The notes beneath the pieces are model-generated. The model was not told the DNA's origin. It did no database searches and saw only the letters and a list, made by a program, of their open reading frames with translations. A stretch of 64,000 bases of DNA, from contig JAHLKC010000073.1 of the NCBI GenBank assembly GCA_025449115.1, positions 124,001 to 188,000 on the forward strand. Direction: 5' to 3'. The stretch comes from Chytridium lagenaria (taxonomy: Eukaryota > Chytridiomycota > Chytridiomycetes > Chytridiales > Chytridiaceae). Below, one piece after another: positions 37,522 through 48,800 of the stretch. The translations under genes were made by a program, and so were the position numbers. How positions within the stretch are numbered: the stretch's first letter is position 1; every line of letters begins with the position of its first letter.

Positions 37522-38692
37522 TCACTGATATGGAAACTGTTAATAAAAATACCAAGGAAAGTGACCGCAACAAAAGAAAAAGTTCTTTACTCCATCCCCA
37601 ACGCGCGCTCTCAACTGTCCAATATGTTCGATCGCGTTTTCCAACACCGACAATTTATGCAGATCCTCCCGATGCTTGCACGACGGGATGAGGGACCGCA
37701 ATTGCGTAAACTTTGTGTTGATTTTCTCACGCCTTCGTCGTTCGATCGCGGAATGAGAGACACGACGGAGTTTATCGCGGTGTTCCCAGGCGGCCAGAGC
37801 GGCTGTGGGATTTCAGGGGAGGGTTTTTGGGGCGCGACGGGCGATGGTGCTTTTTGTGGAGAGGTTGGGGATGGAGTGCGGGATGGGGTTGAGGATGTGG
37901 AAATGGCGGGGATGGGCGCCGGGAACGACGGCGGGTTGTTTTTTGGGAGCGGTTGGGGAGGAGGATTTTTTGAGGGGGAGTTGAGGAGAAATGGGTAGGA
38001 TTTGGGTGTTGGGGGATTAGGGTGGATGGAGTGGTGGTGTATTGGGTGGTTGTGGATGTCCAGGCTGAGGTTTGAGGAAGAAGAATGGGGGCTTGAGGGT
38101 ATGACGTTGGCAGGGTTAATACGGGTGGCATTGTGGGAACGTGGTGGGCGTATGTAATGAGCTGGGATGGAATTCGGTGGGTGGGAATGTGGCTGGGGAG
38201 AGCGTGATGATGATATGGATGTTGGTGAGGAGGAGCTGAGGAAGGAGCATGCTGAGGAAGATTGTGATGGATGATAGGATTAGAGAGTGCTGGGGCGGGA
38301 AGTGGAAGAGCGTGGTGAATAGGAGCGGGGAGATGGATGGGAGGTTGGTGAAAGTGAAGCGGAGACGGGGATGGAGTTGGAGGAAGGAAAATTGGAGCGG
38401 TGCATCCTGGTAGCGTCAAAGCGGAGAAGGATGACGGTGGGAGACGTGAAGATGTTGTCGTTGTTGTTGTCGAGGCGGTGGCGGCAAAGAGGGAGGAGAC
38501 ACTTGGAAGACGTTGTTGTTGCACTGAAGAAGCTGGTGGTGTCGATGCCGCTGATGTATTCAACGTGGATGTCGATGGAGTCCGATTGCTTGAGGACAAA
38601 GCTGAAGTCGAAGACGAAGAAAGGGGAGGAAGGGAGACAGGAGCAGCACCGCCACCACCACCACTCTGATGAGGGTCGTTCTGCTGCAGCAT
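37522..38692 (-). CDS. Basic helix-loop-helix transcription factor
   Basis: Starts with ATG at 38692. The first ~300 residues are Ser/Thr/Pro/His-rich and disordered (MLQQNDPHQSGGGGG...). After a frame break near 37800 the bHLH domain reads VSHSAIERRRREKINTKF (basic region and helix 1), LRSLIPSC (loop start), then LHKLSVLENAIEHIGQL (helix 2), at about 37610-37770. H-x3-E-x3-R in the basic region fits class B E-box (CACGTG) binding. LHKLSVL is common in fungal bHLH proteins. The end is either an unspliced stop at 37542-37540 or, if a 3' intron is removed, 37524-37522. Target genes are unknown. A perfect CRE lies about 565 bp upstream. Confidence 0.78.
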
Positions 38693-38820
38693 AACGAAAA
38701 AGATAGTAATGCTTTAGGTAGTATATCGAGTATAGATGGGTGACTGCGTATAGATAGATGGATCGAGGGTAAGGATGATGTTGAGGATAATGAGCGATGG
38801 ACGACAGATCTGTATCTACC

Positions 38821-38841
38821 CGTCAGTCAGTCAGTCAGTCG
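38821..38841. repeat. (CAGT)n microsatellite
   Basis: About five tandem GTCA/CAGT units about 130 bp upstream of the bHLH start codon. Confidence 0.85.
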
Positions 38842-39255
38842 ATCAGGTACTCTTGTTGAGCGTTAGCACCTCTTTTCTATAGTAATATGTAGTGATAGTA
38901 ATGAAATAAAAGTAATAATAATAAATATTTAAAAATAAAAAGAGTAATAAATAATAAATAATAATTAAAGGCAAGCCTCAGTTTTAAGTAATAAATATAA
39001 AAAGTAACAAATAAATATAAAAATAAGTAACTATTTAAGAGTATTTTTACTTTACTATTAATATATTGTTATCATGATAGGTAAATATATAATATGATGA
39101 TTGTTATTTTGAGAGAGGCTTTCCCCACCCACCACCCACCCATTATTTATTTATTTAATATTATTTCATGTATTTAATACTCTGCCATCAATATCATCAT
39201 CTGTGAATCGTGATAAATTATTATTAATTATTAGTGCTGAGCTGCTCAAATGCTT

Positions 39256-39263
39256 TGACGTCA
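39256..39263. promoter_or_regulatory. Perfect CRE palindrome TGACGTCA
   Basis: Full 8-bp cAMP-response-element/ATF-CREB site in the AT-rich region, 564 bp upstream of the bHLH ATG. Sites like this bind bZIP proteins, several of which are PKA targets. A single 8-mer can occur by chance; function is inference. Confidence 0.35.
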
Positions 39264-39875
39264 TCATGAACACATCTGTTCGTCATCATCATATTCATAA
39301 TTATTTTTATTCTTATTTATAATATTTAAATAAATAATAATAAATTCCATTCGGAATGTGCGACATGGGAACCAATTGGAAAAGGTCAAGGTCAGAGAGT
39401 GTCTTTTCGATTATTAAATAATAATTATAAATATTAGACTTCATTTGGAAATAAATATTAGTTACATATCATCATTTATAAAGGACCCTGGGGTTTGGTT
39501 GGTTGGTGACTATTATAAAAATTATATTTACTGGTAAGTTGTGTTCTAGCCTTTCTCATTACACATAATTAGATATTTAATTCAAGTGTTGTTTATTATT
39601 TAGTACATAGAATGTAGAATTATTATAAATAAATAAATAAATATATATAAATAATAGGATGTAAATAATAACAGTATGTACCTAATAGATAATAAATATA
39701 TATGGTGATGAAGTCATTATGATTTCAAAAGTGCGCATAAATATCATTGGGTACATAAATATAATTACAAAACAAATTTAATAATGGGAAATAGAATCAA
39801 TTTATTAAATAATTATTAAATATTTAATGGCAAACTGAATAATACACAGCTTAAATAAATACATCATATAAACTT

Positions 39876-40833
39876 TCACATGTCAAGAGGATCAAACCTC
39901 CCTTCTCCATCCCTTACAACGAAAAACACCCTTCTCTGCATATACGCGTACCATGGTACAAACACGGCATCCACCACAACCGCCCCAACACATACATACA
40001 TGCCCCAATAAAGCTCTACTCCACCGTTGATCCCTTTCATAGCATCCATGAACGACCCTCTCAAACTCAACATGAGTGAGCCTGTTACAATGAGGAAAAG
40101 CCCGTGAAGGGTTGCAAGAAAGATGACTGTGGTGCGGAAGAGCGTGTTGATGCGCTGGAGTTTTTCAAGGGACGTGGTGGACCGGAAGATGGGTAGGACG
40201 CGAGTCCACGAAAGGATTTGAAACAGCATACTGGGTAACATTTGTCAGAAAAAACATTCTTTGATGCAATTTGAAAGAAGATGGAAAAAACAAGAGCTTT
40301 CTAAATCACTTACCGCAAACAATGCAAATCCGCCCACAGCCATAGCAGCTCCAACAAGACCCCTCATAGCGACTCTCTCTCCACCACAAATTAAATCAAC
40401 AATTCGTTGTTCGGCATCTGGTGGAACTGAGGCTGCGCAAAATGATTCAATAGATTGACAATCGTCAATGGTGGTGCCCCCAAAGCATATCTGGGTGAGT
40501 CCCATGAATACGGTGGGAATGATGGGGGCCGTGGGGGCGGTGGATGACCGTGGGGTGGTGAGACGGTAGACAGAGTTGGAGAGGTAGAGCGTGCAGGTGA
40601 GAACCATGGGAAGGATGAAGAGGGTGGGCAAAAAAGAAAGCGCGGGGTGGGTGAATGCTACAGATTGGAAAAGTATGGGTGAGTATGTTGCTGTGGGTAA
40701 TTAGTTTCAATGGACTTACGGAGTGGTAATGGTGGTTGAGGATGTTGCGTTGGTATGTAATGTCTTTGACGGATGAGGCATGTCGACGGTGATAGTAGTC
40801 GCCGATGGCGAGACAGTGTTGTTGTTGTTGGGC
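39876..40833 (-). CDS. Multi-pass membrane protein, unknown family
   Basis: ATG at 40833 opens a short Thr/Ser/Asn-rich N-terminus (MPNNNNTVSPSATT...). Hydrophobic segments follow: LPTLFILPMVLTCTLYLSN, a loop with several Cys (ICFGGTTIDDCQSIESFCAA), RGLVGAAMAVGGFALFA, then after an intron TTVIFLATLHGLFLIVTGSLML and WGMYVCVGAVVVDAVFVPWYAYM. The stop is at 39878-39876. That makes about five membrane spans and a Cys-containing extracytosolic loop. Two introns are evident; the junction at about 40235-40315 needs a one-base change to stay in frame. I do not recognise the family. Confidence 0.6.
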
Positions 40834-42503
40834 ATGAAGTCTTTTTGGTTATTTTTCAACTTGAACGATAGTAGGAAGATTGTAATAAGAGATGCTGAGA
40901 ATATGTGGGGACAGACCACTGCCTTATATAAACCCCAATACTTATTAAATATCGGGCAGTCTATAAACTATAACCTCCGCAAAGTGTGGGGAATATATGC
41001 TAACATAATGTCAGATCTTGGATGGAGCAAGTGGCATTGCCTGAAAAATATCGGGCCGACCCACCCTTACTTACAGTTATGGTGGCGGAGGCTATTGACA
41101 GGGTGACGCCGCGCAATTGTTTAATTGTTATGTCATTTTCAAGAGGGGGGGTTGTAAACCCGAATATCCCCCGTTAATAAGCAAGGCGGGCTTGCTGCGG
41201 AGCCTCCAAATGTTTTTGTGTGTGACATTGAATTGCATAACGGAAAAATCTTGCCAGGTCCTGCCGTGAACAGCACACAATGGGCACTGCTACCCCGCGG
41301 GCTTCATACCCCTCACAAACTTGACTGCACCCTCACGCCGCGCGCGTTTATGGTATGTTAACATGAATATGCGTGTGCGGGAAATCACAGGTCCAATGGG
41401 CAATTACAAGGAGATTCATCTTGACATTTTCACGCTCCATCCTCTTCAAGTCTAAATATTATTTCGGAGAAGAGAGAAACCCCGAGACTCGGAGTCAATC
41501 CTAATCTACCGGAGCGTTTGTCAGAGATTTCATCTGTTGAGTCCGTCTACACCACTGCTCACAGTAAAACCTATTCTTATTTTCGTGATAATCAAGCATC
41601 GGACGACCCCTCATCCGCTAAAGTGACCTCGGTCCGAGCCTGCCGCCGAAAACGGCTCGAAAATTGCTATGCCAAATCTGAAACAAAAAAAAAAAAATCA
41701 AAGTTTTTTGAGAGTCTCGAGTCTGCCGAAACGGTATACTCCGTCGTGAAGTGGCCCATCATTCATCAAGCTTAAATTTATCAGTTACATGAAGCAAATG
41801 AACTATGTGGTTTATTCCACAAGGAGCAACCATTCTCCCACACTATCTGTTAACTATGGCGATTAACATAAATATTCTATCACAAGCCCGATGTCTGCAA
41901 CTTGATTATGGATTCCTAGCACAAAGACGGGGCCTTCCCCAAACTTTCGCTTCTTCTGATTTTCCTTCTTACATTCGCCTCAAAGACATCGTAACAACAG
42001 TTCCGTTGTTCTCCATTCCCTGTCCTTTTACTTCACCCGCGCTCCATGAAAAAGAGCAAACCAAAGACATCCAAAAAATGCGATGACGACACTGAAGTTT
42101 GGCGCCACTTCGGGTGAGGTCGCGTTGGGGTGGTTTGGGATCAGCCCATGTTCCTGAGTTCACCCATTCACCCCAACTGCAATATGATTGGAGCCTTTTG
42201 GTAATACAGGAGGTCCAGGCTTCTTGAACCGCTTAATTGGATATAAGTTCCAGGTGTACGGATAATAGTTTTCATGGTGGTAACAAGAACCAAAAGTTTG
42301 GATTTAATGGCCTCAAGGTGAGACTTGGTTGTCAACCCCAAACCTCTTTTAAAAAAAAAAAAAGGAGGCCCCAAACACTAAAAAAAGAGTCTCATCTTCC
42401 GTCCAACCCGTTCACACTCAATCGAACCAAAAAGCAACAGCCTTGCTTGCCTTTACACAGTCTTTGTGCATACAGATCCTTTCTTTTCAAGAGATCCCTA
42501 ACA
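40834..42503. other. 1.7 kb region with only weak ORFs
   Basis: Between the multi-TM (-) and PAQR (+) genes. A coding-like stretch at about 41440-41775 is listed separately. An ATG frame at 41805-42086 has no domain. The last 150 bp before 42504 look like promoter/5' UTR with an A run at 42349-42362. Confidence 0.45.
41518..41775 (+). CDS. Possible short Ser/Lys-rich ORF, unknown
   Basis: An open stretch ending at TAA 41773-41775, with upstream in-frame open sequence back to about 41440 (no ATG in that frame). The peptide is Ser/Glu-rich then Lys-rich (SEISSVESVYTTAHSKTYS, ETKKKKSK, ESAETVYS). The repeated SVESVY / SAETVY phrases look like real protein, perhaps a cytoplasmic tail. Start and first exons are not found. 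Confidence 0.25.
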   Translation: MSEISSVESVYTTAHSKTYSYFRDNQASDDPSSAKVTSVRACRRKRLENCYAKSETKKKKSKFFESLESAETVYSVVKWPIIHQA

Positions 42504-44039
42504 ATGCCCGACTCCCTCGATCCCAATCCATCCCCCGACTCCACCCTCACCCAACGTCGTCGCAAAAGGTGAAATCGTCCTCTACACCCCTCATCCATAC
42601 TAATCCATCATAGCTCCTCCGCAAGCGTCAAAGAACTTCACCCTCCTCTCGTCGAACAACACAAATACGATGGCCCCATCAACCGTCAAGAAGCCCTCAA
42701 ACAAGATCCCGCCTTCATGGACAAAACCGTCAGCATCAACCAAATGCCCAGCTGGTATAACCCCCCCGCCCCCTCCCCATAGCATCCCAATCCAACATTT
42801 TCAACCAGGTACCACGACAACGTCTTCATCAACTCTGGATATCGTAAAATCCAATACACCTACCGCGGTTGCATCCGATCCCTTTTTTACCTCCACAATG
42901 AAACCGGAAACGTCTACTCGCATCTCATCGGTTCTCTCCTCTTTCTAGCGTTGATCCCCGTCACGGCTTGGTTACCCGTCTTGGAAACGACAACGGCCAT
43001 GGATACTTTTTGTTATTGGGGTGTTTATGATGTCGGCGATTGTGTGTATGGGATTATCGACGACCTTTCATTTGTGTTGTTGTCATAGCATGGATGTGTC
43101 AAAGGCTTGGAATAAGGCAGACTATATGGGAATCGTGGTGTTGATTGTGTAAGTTGATAATCGTTTTTGTAATCTGTTCTATTTCTATGACTCTTTAGTC
43201 TTTATTTCACTTTTCATCCGCGAAAACCTACTTCCGTCTTATATAGTTCCCTTATCTATCCGTTGTCTGCGCCGTTGTTATCATGAGTTTTATTAACTTT
43301 TAACTACATCCTTTCCTTGGCTGACTTTATCTAACCCCCTCATCAGCGGAAGCTTTGTTCCTTCCATCTACTACGGCTTCTACTGCACCCCCCACCTCCA
43401 ACACCTCTACACCATCTCCATCACCCTCTTTGGCACCGTCACCGCCCTCGTCACCATGTCCAAACGTTTCTCCACCCCGCAATACAGGTACCTCCGCACC
43501 CTCCTCTTTGTCGTGCTCGGTGTGTCAGCCGTCGTACCCCTCGGTCACATGTGCTTGGTGTTTGGTGTGGAGTGGGCGAGAAGGGGTATGAGTCTTGTAT
43601 GCCTTGTTGTGATGGGGATCATGTATGTGGTGGGGGCGGGGATTTATGCGAGCAGGATCCCGGAAAGGTGGTTTCCTGGCATGTTTGATATTTGGGTGAG
43701 TTCATAAACCTCTTTTCTTTTACGTTCAATCATCCCAAAAACGAGGCTGCCGTTCCTTCCCGTTTGTGTTTTTTGCATATCGTTGTGTTTTTTTTTTCCC
43801 CCCGTGCGTTCTAGCATACTAACTCATTTCAGGGTCACTCTCACCAAATCTTCCATATCCTCGTTGTGACCGCCGCCATCACCCATTACATTGGTGTCTT
43901 GAACGCTTACAAGTTCTGGCATGAGACCAACCACATGTGTCAGCATGACGTTCATGCGCTCGCCGCTGATCTCGCAAGCGTTGGGTGGAAGATCAGTGAA
44001 TCGGTACTAGTGAACGGGTTTAATGGAACGAAGGTGTAA
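42504..44039 (+). CDS. PAQR family 7TM receptor (adiponectin receptor / IZH type)
   Basis: Progestin-and-adipoQ-receptor family. Fungal members (Izh proteins) affect zinc and lipid/ceramide signalling. ATG 42504 and a soluble N-terminus with MDKTVSINQMPSW. After the second intron come YHDNVFINSGYRKIQYTY, HNETGNVYSHLIG, LSTTFHLCCCHS (first zinc His region), DYMGIVVLIV, GSFVPSIYYGFYC, RIPERWFPGMFDIW and, after the last intron, GHSHQIFHILVV with the two His that complete the zinc site. The end is NGTKV, stop 44037-44039. Introns: a short one after QRRRK, one after QMPSW, one after GIVVLIV and one after FDIW. One frame break near 43010. Membrane protein, probably active as a ceramidase-like receptor by family analogy. 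Confidence 0.88.
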
Positions 44040-44661
44040 AACTCGGATTTGAGATGTCTCATAATTTTTAAAATATTGGAAGGTGATGAATGGGGTGTTG
44101 AGGAGCTCCTTTTTTTTTTTTTGAATTTGTTTTGGGATGTTGATTTGTCCCTTATTCATGTGTTGAGATTGCTGTTACTTCTATTTTACTTATAAACAAC
44201 ATTTGACACATCAATCCCTTTTTTCTGGCATTTGTTACTCATAAAGTTTCTTTCGGCGGTTTAAAGGAACATCAACTCGTATTTACTGCTAAATTGAGGT
44301 TTCCTATACAGCTGCTTCATGACGATTTGGTGTGAAAAAGCCAATGTTTGATGTTATTACTGAGAGAGCTTTTTTGAGGGACCATTGTTGAATATGAGAT
44401 TGGGATGCGTTCTACTGTTCGATTATCTCAGGGAATATGCAATGAATTTGTTTTGAATCCGGTTTATTCTGGGGACGTTAACTTAACAGAGGGGTGGAAA
44501 TGTGGGAAGGGTAACAGAAAATGGAATGCATAGCACATAAAAAGGCGCATCAACTATACGATCGGAAATGGATGGAAAGAAAACAGACGTACGAAAGCGC
44601 ATTACCGCTCTATCAGATATGGAAATAAACATAAATGCGTGGGAAAAAATGAGAGCGATTT
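44040..44661. other. Convergent intergenic region
   Basis: About 620 bp with the 3' ends of the PAQR (+) and single-TM (-) genes. It has a T11-T12 run near 44110. Nothing else seen. Confidence 0.5.
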
Positions 44662-45519
44662 TTAGTTCTTGTATGGCGAGACTGGTGAAAAGAGGTTTGA
44701 AGCTCTCGATTGTGTGTCATCCATATCCAAGCTCAGATCAGTGATAGCAGAGGCAATTGGAGCAGAAGGTATAGCCGAACCACGTCCTCCCACAACCTGT
44801 CTCATAAGATTGGATGGTTTCGGGGTATGCAAGTCCGATCTTGTGAGTGTGATATTCTCGTCTTCAATTATGGGGAAGAGACTTGGAGGGAAGAGGGAGC
44901 GTGGGGTTGAAGATGAAAGACTTTGACGGGTTGGTGTTGTGGGACTTAGGAGGAGGGTTGAGACGGTGGATTGAGGACGGACGGCGGGGACAGTGGTTAG
45001 GTCGTCATCACGAGGTTGGGTGGGGCGGAGAGTGCTGAAGAAGGATTCTTCGAGGTCGCCGAAAGTGGATAAGGCACCGGGTGTGGAGAGAGGTTGAAAT
45101 GGAGTGGATGTGGGGCGAAGGGGTTTGGTGTTGGAGATGGATGTGATGGGCGAGACGATGGATGCGGTTGTAAAGGCTGGGGAGGGTGGTGAAACGGCAG
45201 ATGAGGCTTTCAGGCTGGCGATCCGACTGGGATCAGTGAATGTACTTGGTAAGTTGACGGAACCTTTGCTGTCCTGCGCAAAGATGTTGGATCCTTTTCT
45301 TTCGTTTTTGCCCTCCCAAGATGCGGCTCCGGGGGGCTTGGCGATGGAGGTGGATGTGGTAAGCTTCCTCTCCAAATCTGAGGATCGCATTGGTTCAAGT
45401 TTCCTCCGCGACCGACGGATGCAACAAAAGTAGAGAGTCCCAATGAGCCCGCCTCCAATGACGAGAGTGATCAAGATGCCAACAAGGATACCAACAACGT
45501 TGGTGGTGGTTTCATCCAT
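44662..45519 (-). CDS. Single-pass membrane protein with long Ser/Thr/Pro cytoplasmic tail, unknown
   Basis: Intact 285-residue frame from ATG 45519 to the stop at 44664-44662, without introns or frame breaks. Residues 1-8 (MDETTTNV) are followed by one TM helix (VGILVGILITLVIGGGLIGTLYF), then CCIRRSRRK (possible palmitoylation and stop-transfer). The remaining ~245 residues are rich in Ser, Thr and Pro with SP/TP sites, as in a phosphorylated tail. No catalytic domain. It looks like the membrane and tail part of a surface receptor or mucin-like protein, but no ectodomain exon is seen upstream. Confidence 0.6.
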   Translation of the reverse strand: MDETTTNVVGILVGILITLVIGGGLIGTLYFCCIRRSRRKLEPMRSSDLERKLTTSTSIAKPPGAASWEGKNERKGSNIFAQDSKGSVNLPSTFTDPSRIASLKASSAVSPPSPAFTTASIVSPITSISNTKPLRPTSTPFQPLSTPGALSTFGDLEESFFSTLRPTQPRDDDLTTVPAVRPQSTVSTLLLSPTTPTRQSLSSSTPRSLFPPSLFPIIEDENITLTRSDLHTPKPSNLMRQVVGGRGSAIPSAPIASAITDLSLDMDDTQSRASNLFSPVSPYKN

Positions 45520-46894
45520 GTTATGAATATGTTGTTCCAGCGTTCAGGGTTTTCGTGAAGTGGAAAGTTATGTTAACTTGGCTACGAGTTGTGGAATTCC
45601 AAGCGCTTTATCGTGGCGCCGTCTCAGGTCTCATGAAAGGCTCGCGAAGACTGATATAAAGCGAGAAGAGCAGCGATCTGAATGATGAAATGGGGACTAC
45701 TCGTTGAATAAATACCGTGTTTTGAAGTGTCCTAGCGGTGGAAACAGAGTGACATAACGCCCTTATTAGAGTTTTCTGCATTTGCTTTTTCTCAAGTTCT
45801 TTTTCTAAATGACAGTGCCAATGATGAGGACGGTGCACACGGGGGGAAGTCTGAAACCTGAAACACTATTTGAGATTGCGTATGCTCAAAGCTCCCGTTG
45901 ACGCAATAGGTACACCAAAGGTTTTCTGGATAGAAGGTGATGCGTTCGCAAACGAATTGTAGCTATGAATTTATATATGGGGTTTCGTTTATTCTGTTAA
46001 TCGTTTAACAATATTAAGAAATTTGGGGTGTAAAATGACTCAAATTGCTGTTACTTTTTATTTGCGGCTTCTTCTTGAATTAGTGGGCGAAAGCAGCATT
46101 TACGTTGATAGAACCAAAGGTATGTGGTGAGATACGGTATATTGTGGATGGAGTGATTGCGTAAAACTCATGCACTTTCAACTATAATACTAATAATGTA
46201 AGTGAATTCACACTCTTTTAAATTTAGCGATGATATGCGTCATTTTTTAATTTGTTTATATGTTTAATCTAAACTTATGGAAACATTTTCACGCGCGCGA
46301 TTCGCACTTTTTTGAAGTCCAGCCGGTCGTAACTCGTTAAATTCTATAAAATCTTTATTGTCACACATGCCGCAGCTCGTGCTCATTATTTAGTCAATAA
46401 CAAAAACTAAATAGCCATATACGGTCACGCTCCACACAAAGCATATTTAATCTATTTTATAATGTTCCACTCAATCGGAAACACCTCTCTAACACCAATG
46501 CGAAATGACCCCTTAAAACAATTTCCCCGTTTACAAATTACACGAATGGACAACCTGCTACAATGTTATTTAGTCCGTGCAATTAAAGTCTGTAATAGAA
46601 CTGGAAACAGGGGTACTAATTGTCAGAGGTGTGCTGTGTGCACTCCATCACTCTGCCAAGTGTGTTCGTTTCAGAAGTTCAAAAACGATCGTTTGCATTC
46701 TCAACTTTTTGATTTCTTGCACACGTTGGTTCCATCAACCGACTTCAATCTAAACTGTCGCCCATCATACATATACCTTGCAGTTATCAAGCTTACGGGT
46801 CTCTAGCTAGCTAGCGTTGACACGATAAAATAGAAGATTTAGATTAACTGCGCTCCACTGAAAAGATAAAAATAGAAGACATTTTTAAAGCATC
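45520..46894. other. 1.4 kb region upstream of the first 7TM-RGS gene
   Basis: Mostly AT-rich. It includes an unassigned ATG frame at 46462-46806 (listed separately). Nothing else recognisable. Confidence 0.45.
46462..46806 (+). CDS. Possible 114-residue Cys-containing ORF, unknown
   Basis: ATG 46462 to TAG 46804-46806. A central stretch (NCQRCAVCTPSLCQVC) has five Cys in 16 residues in a partial CxxC pattern; the ends are hydrophobic. No signal peptide or family recognised. It could be a chance frame in AT-rich DNA. Confidence 0.2.
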   Translation: MFHSIGNTSLTPMRNDPLKQFPRLQITRMDNLLQCYLVRAIKVCNRTGNRGTNCQRCAVCTPSLCQVCSFQKFKNDRLHSQLFDFLHTLVPSTDFNLNCRPSYIYLAVIKLTGL

Positions 46895-48800
46895 ATGTCG
46901 AATACAACCTTGGCCGAGTCCGCTGCGGATGCGGCGACAGGGTTGAAATCGAGCCCTACGTCGTTCATCATTGTAGCCCCTATCAACGCTGCGTAGGTTA
47001 AACTTCTTTACCCTCCATCATATTGAAGATGATCAATGTAAGCAGTCCATATCCTAACACCTTTCCAGTTTCATCATCGTAACAACGCTTCTATTCATTC
47101 TTCGTCGCTCACATCCCGAGATCCGTCGCAACAGCTTCATCCTCACCCTAATCCAATCCTTTTCCAACCTTGTCTTCTCCACCACCATCCTCCTCCTCAA
47201 CCCTCTATTCCAAATCTTCCCAGGCTTTGTATTATTCTGGGTAACCGCCATCTTCATCCTCTTATGGATCCTCTGCGTTCTCGGTCAGGGCCTCCGTCTC
47301 CTCGCCCTCTATGAATGGAACGACCGTCGCCTCAGCATCAGTGAAGCGCTTCGTGACCGCCTCCTCTCCATTTCCAACTCAACCTCACTCTCCGACAAAG
47401 CATCCGCTATGGCAGAAGCGCTGGCCGTAAAATCCAACCGCGGAGGTCGTCGACAGGACAAAAGAGGACGGTCGAGGTCTAGATCGCATATTTGGGTGGT
47501 GGATGAGAATGAGCCGGGACAGAATCCGGATGAGGACGTTACAAGACGTGTGCTTAAAACCATTGCCCTGGCTATCGGAGCACAAATGTTGGGCTGCTTG
47601 GCACTGCAGATTGCGCTTCCGGATCCTGTGAGAATAATTCCCAAAGTGGCCGTTGGAAGGCAAATGGTATCGCTTTTTGTGAGCCACCTCTTGACAACAT
47701 ACATTGTTGCAGGACTTTACCTGGTTGTGTGCTCTCCCATCATGATTTACCTTCTTTGGAATGTTAAAGATGCGGTGCGTTGTCCCTACATTTTTTCATA
47801 CTCCATTTATGTTAGTAAACTAATTATGTTTATTTACATAGAACGGTATTCGAAACCAAATCGTTACGACCATCGTCATCGGTATCCCCTTCTTTATAAT
47901 GTGGTTTCTTCTTATCTTCGTCCGTAACGGTCCCCACTCTGTCCTCCGAGAAGTCCTTCCAGCCCCATACTATCCTTTCCTCCTGTTCCTTATCGCCCAC
48001 ATAACCTCCATCGTCATCCCTCTCATTAAATCTTACACCTCCGGTATCCCCACCCGTAAGAAGGTCGGCTACAATGCCCTCACAAGTTTAGAGCGTGGAA
48101 ATGCATCTAAACAACCAAAATCAATCTTCCCATGGCGCACCCCTAAATCGTCCCCAAAGCACTCCACCCAACGTGTTGGTCGTACAGCTCACAGACAACC
48201 GTGGTGGCATCGTCTCGGCCGCGCGGCATCATCACCCACAGAGCCTTTACTCATTAACGAATATGATTTCCGTAGAGTCCTCGATGATCCCCTTCTCTTC
48301 CCCTCCTTTAAAAAGTTCTCCGCTTCCGATTTTTCTATCGAACCCGCATTGTTTCACGAATCCCACATCTTCCTCCGTCGCGCCGTTCATCTCATGGTCG
48401 CATCCAATATTCTCCCACCTTGTGGTACCATGCAAGTCACGGACGACGACCTTTCGGCGGCAGCGGGTTTAAGCGGGAAAGTGTCACCGAGGGGTGCAGT
48501 AGTTGGACAGTTTAGTTATATATGGGAAACTTTTGTGAAGGACGGTGCGCTTATGGAGGTGAAAGAGTTGAGTGCGGCTGCGAGGGATAGAGTTCGTGAA
48601 GGGTTGTCAAGTGGTGTTTACACGGCGGATTTATTTGATGAAGTGGCGGAAGAGAATTTCAAGATTATGTACGAGAACGTGTATCCAAAGGTGATATTCT
48701 TATTCATGGTGTTTTGTTGTGATTAAACTCATGTGCTTTTTTGTTATTAACCTTTTTTTCACAACAGTTTGTTCGATTCCACAACACCAACCAGAAATGA
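46895..48800 (+). CDS. 7TM-RGS receptor, copy 1
   Basis: A seven-transmembrane protein with a cytoplasmic RGS domain, a type known from plant AtRGS1 and fungi; RGS domains speed GTP hydrolysis by G-alpha. Exons 46895-46992, 47069-47774, 47842-48690 and 48768-48800 join in phase with no frame break (561 residues). Seven hydrophobic spans lie between residues ~18 and ~375, e.g. FIIVTTLLFIL, FWVTAIFILLWILCVL, FFIMWFLLIFV and LLFLIAHITSIVIPLI. A basic loop holds RGRSRSRS. The RGS domain begins EYDFRRVLDDPLLFPSFKKF and ends IWETFVKDG...LSSGVYTADLFDEV...NFKIMYENVYPKFVRFH, with a ~35-residue Gly/Ser-rich insert. Paralogous to the gene at 50761-52980, with identical intron positions. Confidence 0.85.

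Larger units (their letters stand above)
38693..39875. other. Very AT-rich upstream region of the bHLH gene
   Basis: About 1.2 kb dominated by TAAATA/ATTATT-type low-complexity sequence, with a CAGT tetranucleotide array near 38820. No ORF. The composition and repeat types resemble the DNA upstream of the GATA and CaMK-like genes. Confidence 0.6.

Noticed and set aside
44669..45433. Plus-strand ORFs antisense to the single-TM gene
   Set aside because: They mirror an intact 285-residue minus-strand frame with clear TM and tail composition.
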